Positions 51,987 through 61,139 of a DNA stretch of 64,000 nt are shown here, piece after piece (positions within the stretch are counted from its first letter, which is position 1; every line of letters begins with the position of its first letter). The translations under genes were made by a program, and so were the position numbers. The DNA is from JAXGXJ01 sp040772905 (GTDB lineage Bacteria > Actinomycetota > Thermoleophilia > RBG-16-64-13). Location: contig JAXGXJ010000007.1 of NCBI GenBank assembly GCA_040772905.1, forward strand, positions 221,384 to 285,383, written 5' to 3'. A model generated the notes under the pieces. The model did not search any database, was not told the DNA's origin, and saw only the letters and a list, made by a program, of their open reading frames with translations.

Positions 51987-53756
51987 CTAGCGCTCCTTGA
52001 GCATGGCCCACACCGTCTTCAGCGCGCCCAAGCTCAATGACTGCATGAGGGGCGGGTTGCCGAGGGACCGGTCCATCGCCATCATGCGTGCCTTTACCGG
52101 CGGCATCTCATGGGGATCGATAGGCACCGAGATGATGGTCGGTCGGTCGGAGGCGAACGCCGTTCGCACCGCCGCTGCCACCTCGCCCGGCTGCTCCGCC
52201 CTCAGGCCCAGCGCACCGAACGACTCCGCCAGCTTGACAAGGTCGGGCACGGTGAACTCACTGGCGACATAGCGGCCCTTATAGGTCATGGTCTGGATGT
52301 CGTGGATCATGGCGAGCATGTCGTTCTGCAAGACCAGCCACACCACAGGGATGCGGTGGCTGACGGCCGTCATCACCTCCATGCCATGCATCTGGAAATC
52401 ACCGTCGCCGCAGACCACCATGGTGGGCCGGTCGGGACACGCCACCTTGCCCCCGATGCAGGCTGCCACACCCGAGCCCATGGCTGCGAGGCCGCACAGT
52501 GACATGACCGTATCCGGGCGCTTCACCGGCAGGCAGCGCTCCACCCAGGTGACCGTGTTGCCGATATCGGTGAAGACCAACGCATCTTCGGGAAGAGCCT
52601 CACCCAGTTCGGCCATGACCCTCTGGGGCTTCAGCGGCAATTCAGTGGATGACATGGGTGGCTCGGAGAAGTACTCGGTCTGCTCCTTGAGCCGGGGGAA
52701 GTCCTCCGCAGGCTTCCGCTTCCGCGGCTCGAGGCGGCGCACCGCGTCCAACAACTCTGTCAGCACGATTCCAGCATCTCCCAGCAGCCCGATGTCTACG
52801 GGGTAGTTCTTGCCGATCTCGGTGGGGTCGATATCCACCTGGATGAGCCCACGGCTGGGCCGCAGTGCCGGATCCCATACATGCGTGGTGAACTCGTGCA
52901 GGCTGGAGCCGACCACCAGAAGGACGTCCAGACCCGAACGCAGGTAGCTGTTGGCGGCGCGGGTGCCGTAGAGTCCAATGCATCCCAACGCCAGAGGATG
53001 GTCCTCGGGGATGACACCTTTCCCCGGTAGCGAAGTCGCCACCGGCGCGGCCAGCGACTCGGCCAACTGCAGGACCAGACTCGGCGCGCCACCCTTACGC
53101 CCGCCCCCGCCAACCAGGATGCCGAGCTTCTCCGCCGCAAGCAGCATCTCGGCGGCGCGCCGGATATCGGCCTCCAAGGGACGCGTAGGCAACAAGGGAC
53201 GGTAATGTGCCGGCGCGATGATGTCGTCTTCCGTCTGGCCGCGCTGCGCATCTGCAGGGAGATCGAGATGGACGGGTCCGGGCCGACCGCTCATGGCGAT
53301 GCGAAGGGCCCGGCGGAGGGTCTCGGGGAGTTTGTCGGCGTGGGTGACCATAGTGGAGTACTTGGTGACGGCAGACAAGAGTCTGGTCTGGGAGAAGGTG
53401 CGCCCCTCACCGGCAGCCTCCTGCAGCCCACCTTTGCCGATGGTGGAGGTCCCCACTTGTGCGGTGAGGACCAGCAACGGCAGCGAGCCCATGTACGCCG
53501 CTGCCGCTCCCGACACCAGGTTCGTCGCGCCCGGACCGACTGTGCCGCAGCATACTCCCAAGCCCCCTCCTGCCAGTGCATAACCTGCGGCCATGTAGCC
53601 GGCCCCACCTTCGTGCTTGGCCAGGATGGGTGTGATGCTCGAGCGCGCGAGCGCATCGTAGAAGGTGAGGAGGTGTCCTCCGGGGAGACCGAACACGTGA
53701 GTGACGCCCTCGTTCTCCAGATAACGGACTAGGATCTCAGCGCCGGTGCCCTTCAT
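51987..53756 (-). CDS. Thiamine-diphosphate-dependent enzyme, acetolactate-synthase-like
   Basis: 589 residues. The three domains of the ALS/benzoylformate-decarboxylase superfamily are visible: Pyr domain with catalytic E49 (AKHEGGAGYMAAGYA), a central domain, and PP domain with the TPP motif GDG (450-452) to N478. Similarity to acetolactate synthase is general; the region AMGSGVAACIGGKVACPDRP and the absence of a neighbouring small subunit gene argue against biosynthetic ALS. It is encoded 79 bases after an SDR gene on the same strand, so the pair may process a 2-oxo acid or acyloin. The reaction is not identifiable. Confidence 0.88.
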   Translation of the reverse strand: MKGTGAEILVRYLENEGVTHVFGLPGGHLLTFYDALARSSITPILAKHEGGAGYMAAGYALAGGGLGVCCGTVGPGATNLVSGAAAAYMGSLPLLVLTAQVGTSTIGKGGLQEAAGEGRTFSQTRLLSAVTKYSTMVTHADKLPETLRRALRIAMSGRPGPVHLDLPADAQRGQTEDDIIAPAHYRPLLPTRPLEADIRRAAEMLLAAEKLGILVGGGGRKGGAPSLVLQLAESLAAPVATSLPGKGVIPEDHPLALGCIGLYGTRAANSYLRSGLDVLLVVGSSLHEFTTHVWDPALRPSRGLIQVDIDPTEIGKNYPVDIGLLGDAGIVLTELLDAVRRLEPRKRKPAEDFPRLKEQTEYFSEPPMSSTELPLKPQRVMAELGEALPEDALVFTDIGNTVTWVERCLPVKRPDTVMSLCGLAAMGSGVAACIGGKVACPDRPTMVVCGDGDFQMHGMEVMTAVSHRIPVVWLVLQNDMLAMIHDIQTMTYKGRYVASEFTVPDLVKLAESFGALGLRAEQPGEVAAAVRTAFASDRPTIISVPIDPHEMPPVKARMMAMDRSLGNPPLMQSLSLGALKTVWAMLKER

Positions 53757-53835
53757 GTTCCACCCCCCCGGGACGACGCCGGCTCCAGGGACTGCCGGCC
53801 GGCGCCTGGACTGAGTTCTTTCCGCTCTATTTCCC

Positions 53836-54645
53836 CTATCCCCACATATTCATGCCACAGTTCACGGGGATGGTCTGACCGGTGATGGCGCTCGACTCGT
53901 CGGAGGCGAGGAAGACCGCTGTTGCGGCGAGTTCCCGGCCCTCGGCTGGACGGCCCAGCGAGTACAGCCTCATCTCGGCCTTGAGCGCTTCTTCGAAAGA
54001 GATCCCAGCCGCATCGGCACGTCCCTGGATCATCCCCACGAAACGCGGACCGTTGACGGCAGCAGGCGTCATGCAGTTCACGCGGATACCGTGGGGGCCG
54101 CACTCGCGGGCCATGGTCTCGGTCAGAGCGATGATGGCCATCTTGGCGCAACAGTAGGGCGCCCGCATTGGATAGCCCGAGCGACCGTCGCCGGATCGGC
54201 CGCCTTCGGAACCGATGTTGATGATCGTCCCACCCTTGCCGGCCGGCACCATGTGCTTGAGCACCTCGCGCGATACCAGCATGGCGCCGGTGAGATCGAC
54301 GCGAAAGACCTCCTCCCACTCCTCCAGTTCCAGATCCCACAGGTACTTGGTGGGCCCGCCGATGCCGGAGTTGTTCACCAGGATGTCGATGTGGCCGAAG
54401 GCCTCGAGTGCCTTCTGGACCGCTGCGACGACCTCTTCTTCCCAGCGTATGTCCATGGGTATGGCCAGCGCCCTGCCACCCGAGGCCTCGAACTCGGCCA
54501 CTGCCGCATCGAGGTTCTGGCGGTTGCGACCGGCCACACAGACGGCCGCGCCCTCGTCAACGAGACCCGCGGCGATGGCCTTTCCGATCCCCGAGCCGCC
54601 TCCGGTGATGAAAGCAACCTTGCCCTTGAGCCTCTCGCATCCCAT
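53836..54645 (-). CDS. Short-chain dehydrogenase/reductase
   Basis: 269 residues. ATG 54645 has AAGGAGG seven bases ahead and is preferred to GTG 54651. The cofactor motif TGGGSGIG, NNSGIGG, and the catalytic Ser (INIGSEGG) and YxxxK (YCCAK) are all present; the end ITGQTIPVNCGMNMWG is classical SDR. The adenine-binding loop starts AGRNRQNLD (Arg after the second strand), suggesting NADP(H). It precedes the TPP-enzyme gene in the same direction and likely shares its pathway. Confidence 0.9.
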   Translation of the reverse strand: MGCERLKGKVAFITGGGSGIGKAIAAGLVDEGAAVCVAGRNRQNLDAAVAEFEASGGRALAIPMDIRWEEEVVAAVQKALEAFGHIDILVNNSGIGGPTKYLWDLELEEWEEVFRVDLTGAMLVSREVLKHMVPAGKGGTIINIGSEGGRSGDGRSGYPMRAPYCCAKMAIIALTETMARECGPHGIRVNCMTPAAVNGPRFVGMIQGRADAAGISFEEALKAEMRLYSLGRPAEGRELAATAVFLASDESSAITGQTIPVNCGMNMWG

Positions 54646-54806
54646 GATCACGCCTCCTTGTCTCGACGCATACAGGTTCCATCAATCGGGAACGGGATGC
54701 AATCCGGGCGAACCACCGGGGAGCGGAGTGCGAGCACTCTTGCCCTTCCGGGCTCGCGCGGCGTTATGATGGGGATACCACCGGAAACGCGGATCGGGGA
54801 GGAGCG

Positions 54807-55211
54807 ATGACGAACCTCGTTGATATCGAAGGGATCGGCCCCGCGTACGCAGAAAAGCTGAAGGCACAGGGGGTCACCACAACCGACGGTCTGCTGAAGG
54901 CCTGCGCCACCCCGCAGGGTCGCAAGGAGATGGAGTCCGCTGCCGGTGTGAGCGGCAGCCTTCTACTGGGTTGGGTCAACAAGGCCGACCTGTTCCGCAT
55001 CAAGGGAGTGGGGACTCAGTACTCCGACCTGCTCGAAGCAGCCGGCGTGGACACGGTGCCCGAACTCGCCCGGCGCCGCGCCGACAACCTGGTGGCGAAG
55101 ATGGCCGAAATCAACGAGCAGAAGAAGCTGGTGCGCAATCTGCCCACCGAGAACCAGGTGGCGGATTGGATCGAGCAGGCCAAGGCCATGCCCCGGGTGA
55201 TCACGTACTAG
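54807..55211 (+). CDS. DUF4332 helix-hairpin-helix protein
   Basis: 134 residues, ATG 54807 after GGGGAGGAGCG. Two helix-hairpin-helix-like units are visible (DIEGIGPAYAEKLKAQGVTTTDGLL and RIKGVGTQYSDLLEAAGVDTVPELA), diagnostic for DUF4332. Such modules resemble DNA- or protein-binding HhH pairs. No activity is established. It stands alone, divergent from the SDR gene. Confidence 0.88.
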   Translation: MTNLVDIEGIGPAYAEKLKAQGVTTTDGLLKACATPQGRKEMESAAGVSGSLLLGWVNKADLFRIKGVGTQYSDLLEAAGVDTVPELARRRADNLVAKMAEINEQKKLVRNLPTENQVADWIEQAKAMPRVITY

Positions 55212-55394
55212 GAGCCTCCTGCTCACAAGAGGATCGAAACGGTCGGGTCTCGGCGCGGCCCTACGGCCTGCTACGCCGAGGCCCGGCATTCCGCTACACT
55301 AGCTGAGCCGGACAAGCTCCAACCGAGGTCGCCGCTGTGTCCGGATCCCCCGCGGGAGTGTCGATAGGCGGCCGTGCGACAGAAGGTGGCCGTG

Positions 55395-56264
55395 ATGAGC
55401 ATCCTCGAACTCCTTGCCGGCGATAGAAGTGTCATCTTCCTCGATGGCGCCATGGGGACTCAGCTCGGGCAGATGGGCGTGCAGATGGGTGGTACCGCCA
55501 ACATCTCCGATCCCGAGGCCGTGCTCACCGTCCACCAGAAGTACGTCGCCGCCGGCGTCGACCTGCTCATCACCAACACCCTCACGATGAACCGCGTGAG
55601 CATCGAGTCGCACAAGGTGGATGTGGATGTGCGCGACGTCAATCTCACTGGCGTGAGGCTGGCCAAGGAAGCTGCGCGACCGGGCCAATACGTGTTGGGC
55701 GACATGAGCACCACCGGCCGCATGCTCAAGCCCTACGGACCCTTGCCCGAGGAGGAGGCCTTCGCTACCTTCCAGGAGCACGCCGCCATCCTGGCAGAAG
55801 GAGGCGTGGACGGCTTCATCATCGAGACCATGTTCGACCTGCGCGAGGCTGTGTGCGCAGTCCGCGCGGTCAGAGAGACCAGCACGCTGCCCATCATCGC
55901 GTCCATGTCGTTCAACACCGCCGACAACGGGGGCCGGACGATCATGGGGAACACAGCCGCTGACTGCGCCCAAGCTCTGGCCGAAGCCGGGGCCACGGTC
56001 GTGGGAGCCAACTGCGGCAGCGTAGACCCTTTCGAGATGGCGCAAGTGGTGGCACTGATGCGAGATGCCACCACCCTTCCTCTCATCGCCCAGCCCAACG
56101 CGGGCAAGGGCAGGCTGGTGGACAAGGAGCTTGTGTTCGACATGACCCCTGCCGCGTTTGTGGAGGGCGTGAAGGAATGCGTAGCGGCCGGAGCCCGGTT
56201 GGTCGGCGGCTGCTGCGGCACCTCACCGGAGCACATCGTGGCCATGATCGAGGCACTGGGATAG
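55395..56264 (+). CDS. Homocysteine S-methyltransferase family protein
   Basis: 289 residues from ATG 55395 (GAAGGTGG upstream; GTG 55374 possible). The domain has FLDGAMGTQLGQMG at the start and the three zinc-binding Cys: GANCGS in the middle and GGCCGTSPEHI at the end. Family members transfer a methyl group to homocysteine from betaine, S-methylmethionine or, when paired with a corrinoid domain, methylcobalamin. Here the domain stands alone, without a B12-binding module, so the methyl donor is unknown. Confidence 0.9.
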   Translation: MSILELLAGDRSVIFLDGAMGTQLGQMGVQMGGTANISDPEAVLTVHQKYVAAGVDLLITNTLTMNRVSIESHKVDVDVRDVNLTGVRLAKEAARPGQYVLGDMSTTGRMLKPYGPLPEEEAFATFQEHAAILAEGGVDGFIIETMFDLREAVCAVRAVRETSTLPIIASMSFNTADNGGRTIMGNTAADCAQALAEAGATVVGANCGSVDPFEMAQVVALMRDATTLPLIAQPNAGKGRLVDKELVFDMTPAAFVEGVKECVAAGARLVGGCCGTSPEHIVAMIEALG

Positions 56265-56295
56265 GCCGACACTCCGACTGATCCACGCCCGGACC

Positions 56296-57561
56296 GTGAG
56301 AACTGGCCGAAGTTTTCCTCAGCCTGCCGCCGCCTGCCCCGTCCACACCAGGGCGGGCGCCACCGTGTTGGGCATCACCTTGATGCTGTTGATGGCGCTC
56401 ACGGGCATCGGCCTGTCGTTGGTGCCGGTGGTGGCCGACCAGCTTGTCGCCGACTTCGGCTTCTCCGACTCGCAACTGGGCTTCCTGACCTCGGCGTTCA
56501 TGCTGGCTTTGGGCGTGGTCGCCATCCCCTGGGGGCTGGCCGGCGCGCGCTGGGGCGGACGTACCCTCGTGTTCGGGCTGGGCCTTGGCGTTGCCGGCTC
56601 TCTTGTGTGCACCTTCGCGGCTTCCTACGGGGTCCTGGTGGCCGGACGGCTGCTGCAGGGCGTGGGCCTGGGCGTGATCGTCCCCACGGTGGGCAGCGTC
56701 ATACCCGCCGCGACCGTCGCGCGGTTCCGCGGCCGGGTGTGGGGGGTGTTCGGCATAGGACACGGGCTGGGAGTGGTATTGGCGTTGCTGATACTGCCCA
56801 GCGTGGCGGCATGGGGAGGGTATCGGGGGGTCTTCTTCACCAGTGCCGGACTCATCGCTCTTTTCGGCCTGGTCGCGTTGGCACAGCCGGCGGTGCGACA
56901 GAAGCCGGGGCATTGCGGGGACGGGGTGGGGGCGCGCGCGCGGGCGCGCGCGCTCGGGACCACGCTCGCCAACCGGCAGGTGCTGCTGCTGTGCATGTTC
57001 AACCTGGCCGCCTTGGCCGTGGGGGTGGGGGCACTGGTGTGGACCCCGCCCTACCTGCAGGCCGAGTTCGGCGCGAGCGTGGGCACCTCGGCCTATCTCA
57101 CCGCGGGTCTGGGTGTAGCCCAACTCGTCGGCAACCCCCTCGGTGCACTAGCCATGGCCCGTTGGGGCAAGAAGCCGGTGATCGTCGTCTCCATGCTCCT
57201 CATGGTGGGGTGCACCGCCCTGGTGCCCTTCCTACCCACGTTGGGACTGGTGTTCTTGTTTGTCACCCTGGCGGGCCTCTTGACCATGACCTACTTCTCC
57301 CCGCTCTTCGCCGGGATAGCCGAGGTGACACGGGACCCCGCCCAAGTCGGAGCGGCGACCGGTCTCCTGGAGGTCTTCGGGTTCGTGGGAGCGCTGGCGG
57401 CTCCGTGGCTTTTCGGCCTGCTGCTGGACGCCACCGGTCAGCAGACCGGCTATCTGGCCGGTTATCTCATGCTGGCGGGCATAGCCGTAGTCACATGCGC
57501 GGGACTGGTCTTTCTGCGGCTGCCCAGGATCGCCGCGGTCGTAGAGGAAGGTGGAGGATGA
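56296..57561 (+). CDS. MFS transporter, first gene of the sterol-reductase-like operon
   Basis: 421 residues from GTG 56296. Twelve helices with MFS loop motifs (GLAGARWGGRTLVFG; GALAMARWGKKPVIV). The central loop contains an unusual GARARARALG stretch coded by an alternating GC run (about 56930-56951). It overlaps the next gene by four bases (ATGA) and that gene overlaps the third likewise, so the transporter is co-translated with an SDR and an ERG4/ERG24-type reductase. It may move their substrate or product. Confidence 0.87.
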   Translation: MRTGRSFPQPAAACPVHTRAGATVLGITLMLLMALTGIGLSLVPVVADQLVADFGFSDSQLGFLTSAFMLALGVVAIPWGLAGARWGGRTLVFGLGLGVAGSLVCTFAASYGVLVAGRLLQGVGLGVIVPTVGSVIPAATVARFRGRVWGVFGIGHGLGVVLALLILPSVAAWGGYRGVFFTSAGLIALFGLVALAQPAVRQKPGHCGDGVGARARARALGTTLANRQVLLLCMFNLAALAVGVGALVWTPPYLQAEFGASVGTSAYLTAGLGVAQLVGNPLGALAMARWGKKPVIVVSMLLMVGCTALVPFLPTLGLVFLFVTLAGLLTMTYFSPLFAGIAEVTRDPAQVGAATGLLEVFGFVGALAAPWLFGLLLDATGQQTGYLAGYLMLAGIAVVTCAGLVFLRLPRIAAVVEEGGG

Positions 57562-58400
57562 CAAAGGGACGGCACGACATGGACACGTCGAACGAAGCCT
57601 TCGCGGGACGCTACGGGCCCTGGGCTCTGGTCGCAGGAGCTTCCGAGGGGCTGGGTGCGGCATTCGCCCGGGCTCTGGCCGCCCGCGGGCTGAACGTGGT
57701 GATGGTCGCCCGCCGGGCCGGGCTCCTGGACGCCGTCGCCCAACGGGTGAGGGAGGAATACGGCGTAGAGGTGCGCTCTCTGGCCGGTGACCTGGCCGAC
57801 CGGGAGTTCGTGGAGCGACTACCCGCCGAGTGCGCGACGTTGTCCTTGGGGCTCGTTGTCTACAACGCGTGCGAGGCCCCGGTCGGCGACCTGGCCGCCG
57901 CCGATACCGGTGAGCTCATGCGGGTGGTGGACGTCAATGTGCGCGCCCCGGTGCTGCTGCTGCGAGGTCTGCTGCCCGCCATGATCGAGCGCGGTCGGGG
58001 CGGCGTGGTACTCATGACCTCCATGGCCGGAAACCAGGGGTCGCCCCGTCTGGCAGCCTATTCCGCCAGCAAGGCGTTCACACGCGAACTCGCCGAAGGC
58101 CTATGGTGCGAACTGAAGCCTACGGGAGTCGACCTGGTGGCCTGCTGCGCCGGCGCCATACGCACGCCCGGCTTTGCGGCCGCCGCAGGCAAGGACGCCC
58201 CCGGCACCCTCGATCCCGAGCAGGTGGCTCAACAGGCGCTGGATGCTCTCGGCCGCGGGCCGGTGGTCATCCCCGGCGCCTTCAACCGCATGGCCGCCAT
58301 CCTCATGACCCGCCTCCTGCCCCGCCGCAAGGCCATCACCATCATTGCCGGCTCCACGTCCAGCCTCGTCCCCGCCAACAAGAGCAAAGGAGCAACATGA
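57558..58400 (+). CDS. Short-chain dehydrogenase/reductase (17-beta-HSD-like)
   Basis: 280 residues, ATG 57558 overlapping the MFS stop, AAGGTGGAGG upstream. Cofactor motif GASEGLGAAF, the NADP-favouring VARRAG, the Asn motif YNACEAP, the catalytic Ser in MTSMAGN and YSASK. The pattern is closest to the family of 17-beta-hydroxysteroid dehydrogenase 12 / very-long-chain 3-oxoacyl reductase. Its stop overlaps the ATG of the sterol-reductase-like gene. It lies between the two partners in a three-gene unit. Confidence 0.9.
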   Translation: MTKGRHDMDTSNEAFAGRYGPWALVAGASEGLGAAFARALAARGLNVVMVARRAGLLDAVAQRVREEYGVEVRSLAGDLADREFVERLPAECATLSLGLVVYNACEAPVGDLAAADTGELMRVVDVNVRAPVLLLRGLLPAMIERGRGGVVLMTSMAGNQGSPRLAAYSASKAFTRELAEGLWCELKPTGVDLVACCAGAIRTPGFAAAAGKDAPGTLDPEQVAQQALDALGRGPVVIPGAFNRMAAILMTRLLPRRKAITIIAGSTSSLVPANKSKGAT

Positions 58401-59497
58401 CCGGTCTCTCCGCAGCAGACATCGTGGCAGGCTTTTTCGCCCCCTGGATCATCTACGCCGTCATGCTGGGTCTGCATCTGCTGCTGCCGGCCCGCACGGT
58501 CGACGGCTACGTCCGCGACGAGAAGACCGGCGCCCTTCTCCGCTACCGTCTGAACGGCCTGTTGGTGCTGGTAGTGTTGGTGATCGTATGGGTCATACTG
58601 GGCGCGACCGGGGCACTGTCCTGGGATTGGCTCTACACGCACCGTTGGCCGGGACTCATCGGCTCCGTCGTCCTGGGTCTCATCTTCAGCTTCGCAGTGG
58701 TGCTGTCGGCGCCGCCCACGGGGCGCTCGCTCCTGGCCGATATCTACTTCGGCCGCACACTGAATCTACAGTTCGTGCGTCGCCGCGTGGATGCCAAGAT
58801 GTTCCTGTACCTGGTGGGCGCGGTCATGTTGGCGTTGAACCTCCTGTCGTTCACCGCCCACCACGTGCTCAGTTTCCCCGACTCGTACTCGCCCGGGGTC
58901 ATCCTCTATTGCGTCCTTTTCTTCTGGTTCGTGATCGACTACTTGACCTTCGAGCGTGTGCACCTCTACACCTACGATATCTTCGCCGAGAGGGTGGGCT
59001 TCAAGCTGGGGTTCGGTTGCCTGACCTTCTATCCCTACTTCTACGCCATCGGGCTTTGGGCGACCGCGCACTTGGGCGATGCGGGCACACCCACCTGGGC
59101 GCTGGTGCTCTTCGCCGTGGTGTTCTTCGCCGGCTGGAGCCTGGCACGCGGCGCCAACATGCAGAAGTACACCTTCAAGATCCAACCCGAGAAGGCGTTC
59201 TTAGGCTTCATGCGTCCCCAGGTGCTGAGCGACGGCATCAACACCCTGCTGGCCGGTGGCTTCTGGGGAGTCTCGCGCCACGTCAACTATGTGGGTGAGG
59301 TCCTCATGGCTGTCGGGCTGACCCTCACCCTGGGGCGCCCCGGTATCTGGTATGCGTGGCTCTATCCGCTCTACTACGTGTTCCTGCTGACAATGAGAGA
59401 GCGGGCCGACGAGCGCCGCTGCGCAGAGAAATACGGAGCGCTGTGGGACGAGTACGTGCGGAAAGTGCCGCGTCGCATCGTCCCCTGGCTCTACTAG
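58397..59497 (+). CDS. ERG4/ERG24-type sterol (delta-14/delta-24) reductase homologue
   Basis: 366 residues with about nine helices. ATG 58397 has AAAGGAG upstream and overlaps the SDR stop. The N-terminal part carries the sterol-reductase pattern GALLRYRLNGL. The C-terminal block GFWGVSRHVNYVGEVLMAVG ... RERADERRCAEKYGALWDEY then KVPRRIVPWLY matches the signature shared by eukaryotic C14-reductase, DHCR7, lamin B receptor and ERG4. These enzymes reduce sterol double bonds with NADPH. Bacterial members are rare and mostly uncharacterised. The substrate may be a sterol, or another polycyclic or isoprenoid lipid. Confidence 0.87.
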   Translation: MTGLSAADIVAGFFAPWIIYAVMLGLHLLLPARTVDGYVRDEKTGALLRYRLNGLLVLVVLVIVWVILGATGALSWDWLYTHRWPGLIGSVVLGLIFSFAVVLSAPPTGRSLLADIYFGRTLNLQFVRRRVDAKMFLYLVGAVMLALNLLSFTAHHVLSFPDSYSPGVILYCVLFFWFVIDYLTFERVHLYTYDIFAERVGFKLGFGCLTFYPYFYAIGLWATAHLGDAGTPTWALVLFAVVFFAGWSLARGANMQKYTFKIQPEKAFLGFMRPQVLSDGINTLLAGGFWGVSRHVNYVGEVLMAVGLTLTLGRPGIWYAWLYPLYYVFLLTMRERADERRCAEKYGALWDEYVRKVPRRIVPWLY

Positions 59498-59733
59498 TAT
59501 CTGACCGTCCAGATGTATGCGCCCGCTGCGCGGTTCCAGCGCACGCGTATCTCCTGGGGCCGGGGACCGAGATCGGTGACCTGGAGCGCCTCCTCGAAGG
59601 CGGATCGGAACGAGCAGTGGCCCCGGCGGGGCGGATCACCTTGGGGCGGCATCGCAGCGTTCTCCGCTGCCGATGAAGCCGGCGAGCCCACAGGCAGTCC
59701 GGTGCGGGAGCGTTGTCGTGGTGCGGGTTTCAT
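59494..59733 (-). CDS. Small hypothetical protein antisense to the end of the reductase gene
   Basis: 79 residues from ATG 59733 with a good ribosome site TGGAGGTGA. The N-terminal half is Pro/Ser/Arg-rich and disordered. The C-terminal half (CSFRSAFEEALQVTDLGPRP, then VRWNRAAGAYIWTVRY) looks like a folded alpha-beta segment. It overlaps the convergent reductase gene by four bases. No family recognised. Confidence 0.5.
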   Translation of the reverse strand: MKPAPRQRSRTGLPVGSPASSAAENAAMPPQGDPPRRGHCSFRSAFEEALQVTDLGPRPQEIRVRWNRAAGAYIWTVRY

Positions 59734-59800
59734 GATGGCGTCACCTCCAACTCAATGAAGATGCTACCCAGGAGTGTCTAAGCTCACCGTAAGGGATGTG

Positions 59801-59832
59801 GAGCGGGGCCGCACCAAGGTGCGGCCCCGCTC
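59801..59832 (-). terminator. Strong hairpin downstream of pstS
   Basis: A perfect 15-bp stem (59801-59815 with 59818-59832) is found about 57 bases past the pstS stop on the minus strand. Confidence 0.8.
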
Positions 59833-59845
59833 GGTCTTCTATGGA

Positions 59846-59877
59846 AGCTTCTCACCCCGGGGTCGGGGCGAGAAGCT
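59846..59877 (-). terminator. First hairpin directly after pstS
   Basis: AGCTTCTC (59846-59853) pairs with GAGAAGCT (59870-59877), and an inner CCCC/GGGG pair extends the stem. It starts 12 bases past the stop, ahead of the second, longer hairpin. The pair may act as a tandem terminator or protect the 3' end of an abundant mRNA. Confidence 0.6.
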
Positions 59878-59888
59878 CAGGGAGGGGT

Positions 59889-61064
59889 CTACTGGGCGTT
59901 GATTTGCGCGATCTTGGCCAGCGCTTTGGCTTTCAGATCGTCGGGGAGCGGCGCGTAGCCGAGTTCCTCAGCAATCATGGTGCCTTCTTCCAGCGACCAG
60001 GTGAGCCAGGCTTTCAGCGCTTCGGCTTTGGCGGCATCAGCCATCTTGTCGTAGACCAGGATCCAGGTGGCACCCACGATGGGGTAGGCCTCTGCGTTCG
60101 GGCTGTTGGCCACCGAGAAGCGCAGGTCCTCGGGGAAATCGGCGCCCGCGGCGGCAGCCGAGGTCGATTCCAGGCTGGGCTCGACGAAGGTGCCGGCCTG
60201 GTTCTTGAGCGAGGCCATGGTCAGACCGGACTCTATGGCGTAGGAGAGCTCCACGTACCCGATGCTGCCGGCCTGCTGCTGGATGACCGCGGCGACGCCG
60301 TCGTTACCCTGGCCACCGACACCCACCGGCCACGTGACCTCCTTGCCCTTGCCGACCTTCTCGCTCCAGGCGGCCGAGACGTCGTCCAGGTAGCCGGTGA
60401 AGATGCTGGTGGTGCCGGAGGAATCCGAACGATGGACCACTTGGATGGCCGTGTCGGGCAGGGTCACACCCTCGTTGAGCGCAGCGATCTTGGCATCGTT
60501 CCACTTGGAGATCTCGCCCATGAAGATGGCGGCGAGAGTGTCGGAGTCGAGATGCAGTTCCTCCACGCCGTCCAGGTTGTAGGCACACACCACGGCGCCG
60601 AAGACGGTGGGGATGTGCAGCACTTTGGCGCCTGATGAGCTCTCGGCGGCCGTGATCTCTTCGTCCTTCATGGGGGCGTCGGAGGCGCCGAAGTCAACGG
60701 TGAGCTTGGTGAACTGCTCGATCCCGCCGCCCGAGCCGATGCCCTGGTAGTTGACCTTCACACCGGGGTTGACCAGCTGGAACTCGCCGATCCATTCGAC
60801 GTAGAGCGGTTTGGGGAAGGTGGCGCCGGCGCCGTTCAGCGAGGCATTCAGCGGAGCGGTGGTGGTATCGGTGGGGGCGCCGGTGGTCTCGGTGGGAGCG
60901 GCCGTGGTGTCAGTGGGAGCAGCCGTGGTGGAACTGGCTGGGGGAAGCGTCTCGGCGCTCGAGTCATCGCCGCAGCCGACGGCGACCAGACCCAGGAGCG
61001 CGATGGCCATGAGTGCCACCATGACGAGGGCTGCAAGACCCTTCCTATTGCTGGTGAGAGGCAT
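59889..61064 (-). CDS. pstS: Phosphate ABC transporter solute-binding lipoprotein PstS
   Basis: 391 residues from ATG 61064 with AAAGGAC upstream. Signal peptide with lipobox AVGC, an 'APTDTTAAPTETT' linker, and the PstS domain: NGAGATFPKPLYVEW, VNYQGIGSGGGIEQF, VDFGASDAPMKDEE, and VVHRSDSSGTTSIFTGYL. Phosphate ligands are in the GATFP, GSGGG and RSDSSGTT segments. No pstCAB follows on this strand, as both sides are closed by hairpins, so pstS is monocistronic here. A PHO-box-like repeat lies upstream. Confidence 0.95.
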   Translation of the reverse strand: MPLTSNRKGLAALVMVALMAIALLGLVAVGCGDDSSAETLPPASSTTAAPTDTTAAPTETTGAPTDTTTAPLNASLNGAGATFPKPLYVEWIGEFQLVNPGVKVNYQGIGSGGGIEQFTKLTVDFGASDAPMKDEEITAAESSSGAKVLHIPTVFGAVVCAYNLDGVEELHLDSDTLAAIFMGEISKWNDAKIAALNEGVTLPDTAIQVVHRSDSSGTTSIFTGYLDDVSAAWSEKVGKGKEVTWPVGVGGQGNDGVAAVIQQQAGSIGYVELSYAIESGLTMASLKNQAGTFVEPSLESTSAAAAGADFPEDLRFSVANSPNAEAYPIVGATWILVYDKMADAAKAEALKAWLTWSLEEGTMIAEELGYAPLPDDLKAKALAKIAQINAQ

Positions 61065-61139
61065 GTTCTCTTGTCCTTTCCTGTCTTTCTGGACCTCTGT
61101 CCTGCCGATGAACAGGCTACGGGACCGTCAGAAACCAGC

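Noticed and set aside
56930..56951. Alternating GC run in the MFS gene as a possible Z-DNA or recombination site
   Set aside because: It stays in frame, encodes a plausible Arg/Ala loop, and such runs are expected by chance in a high-GC coding sequence.
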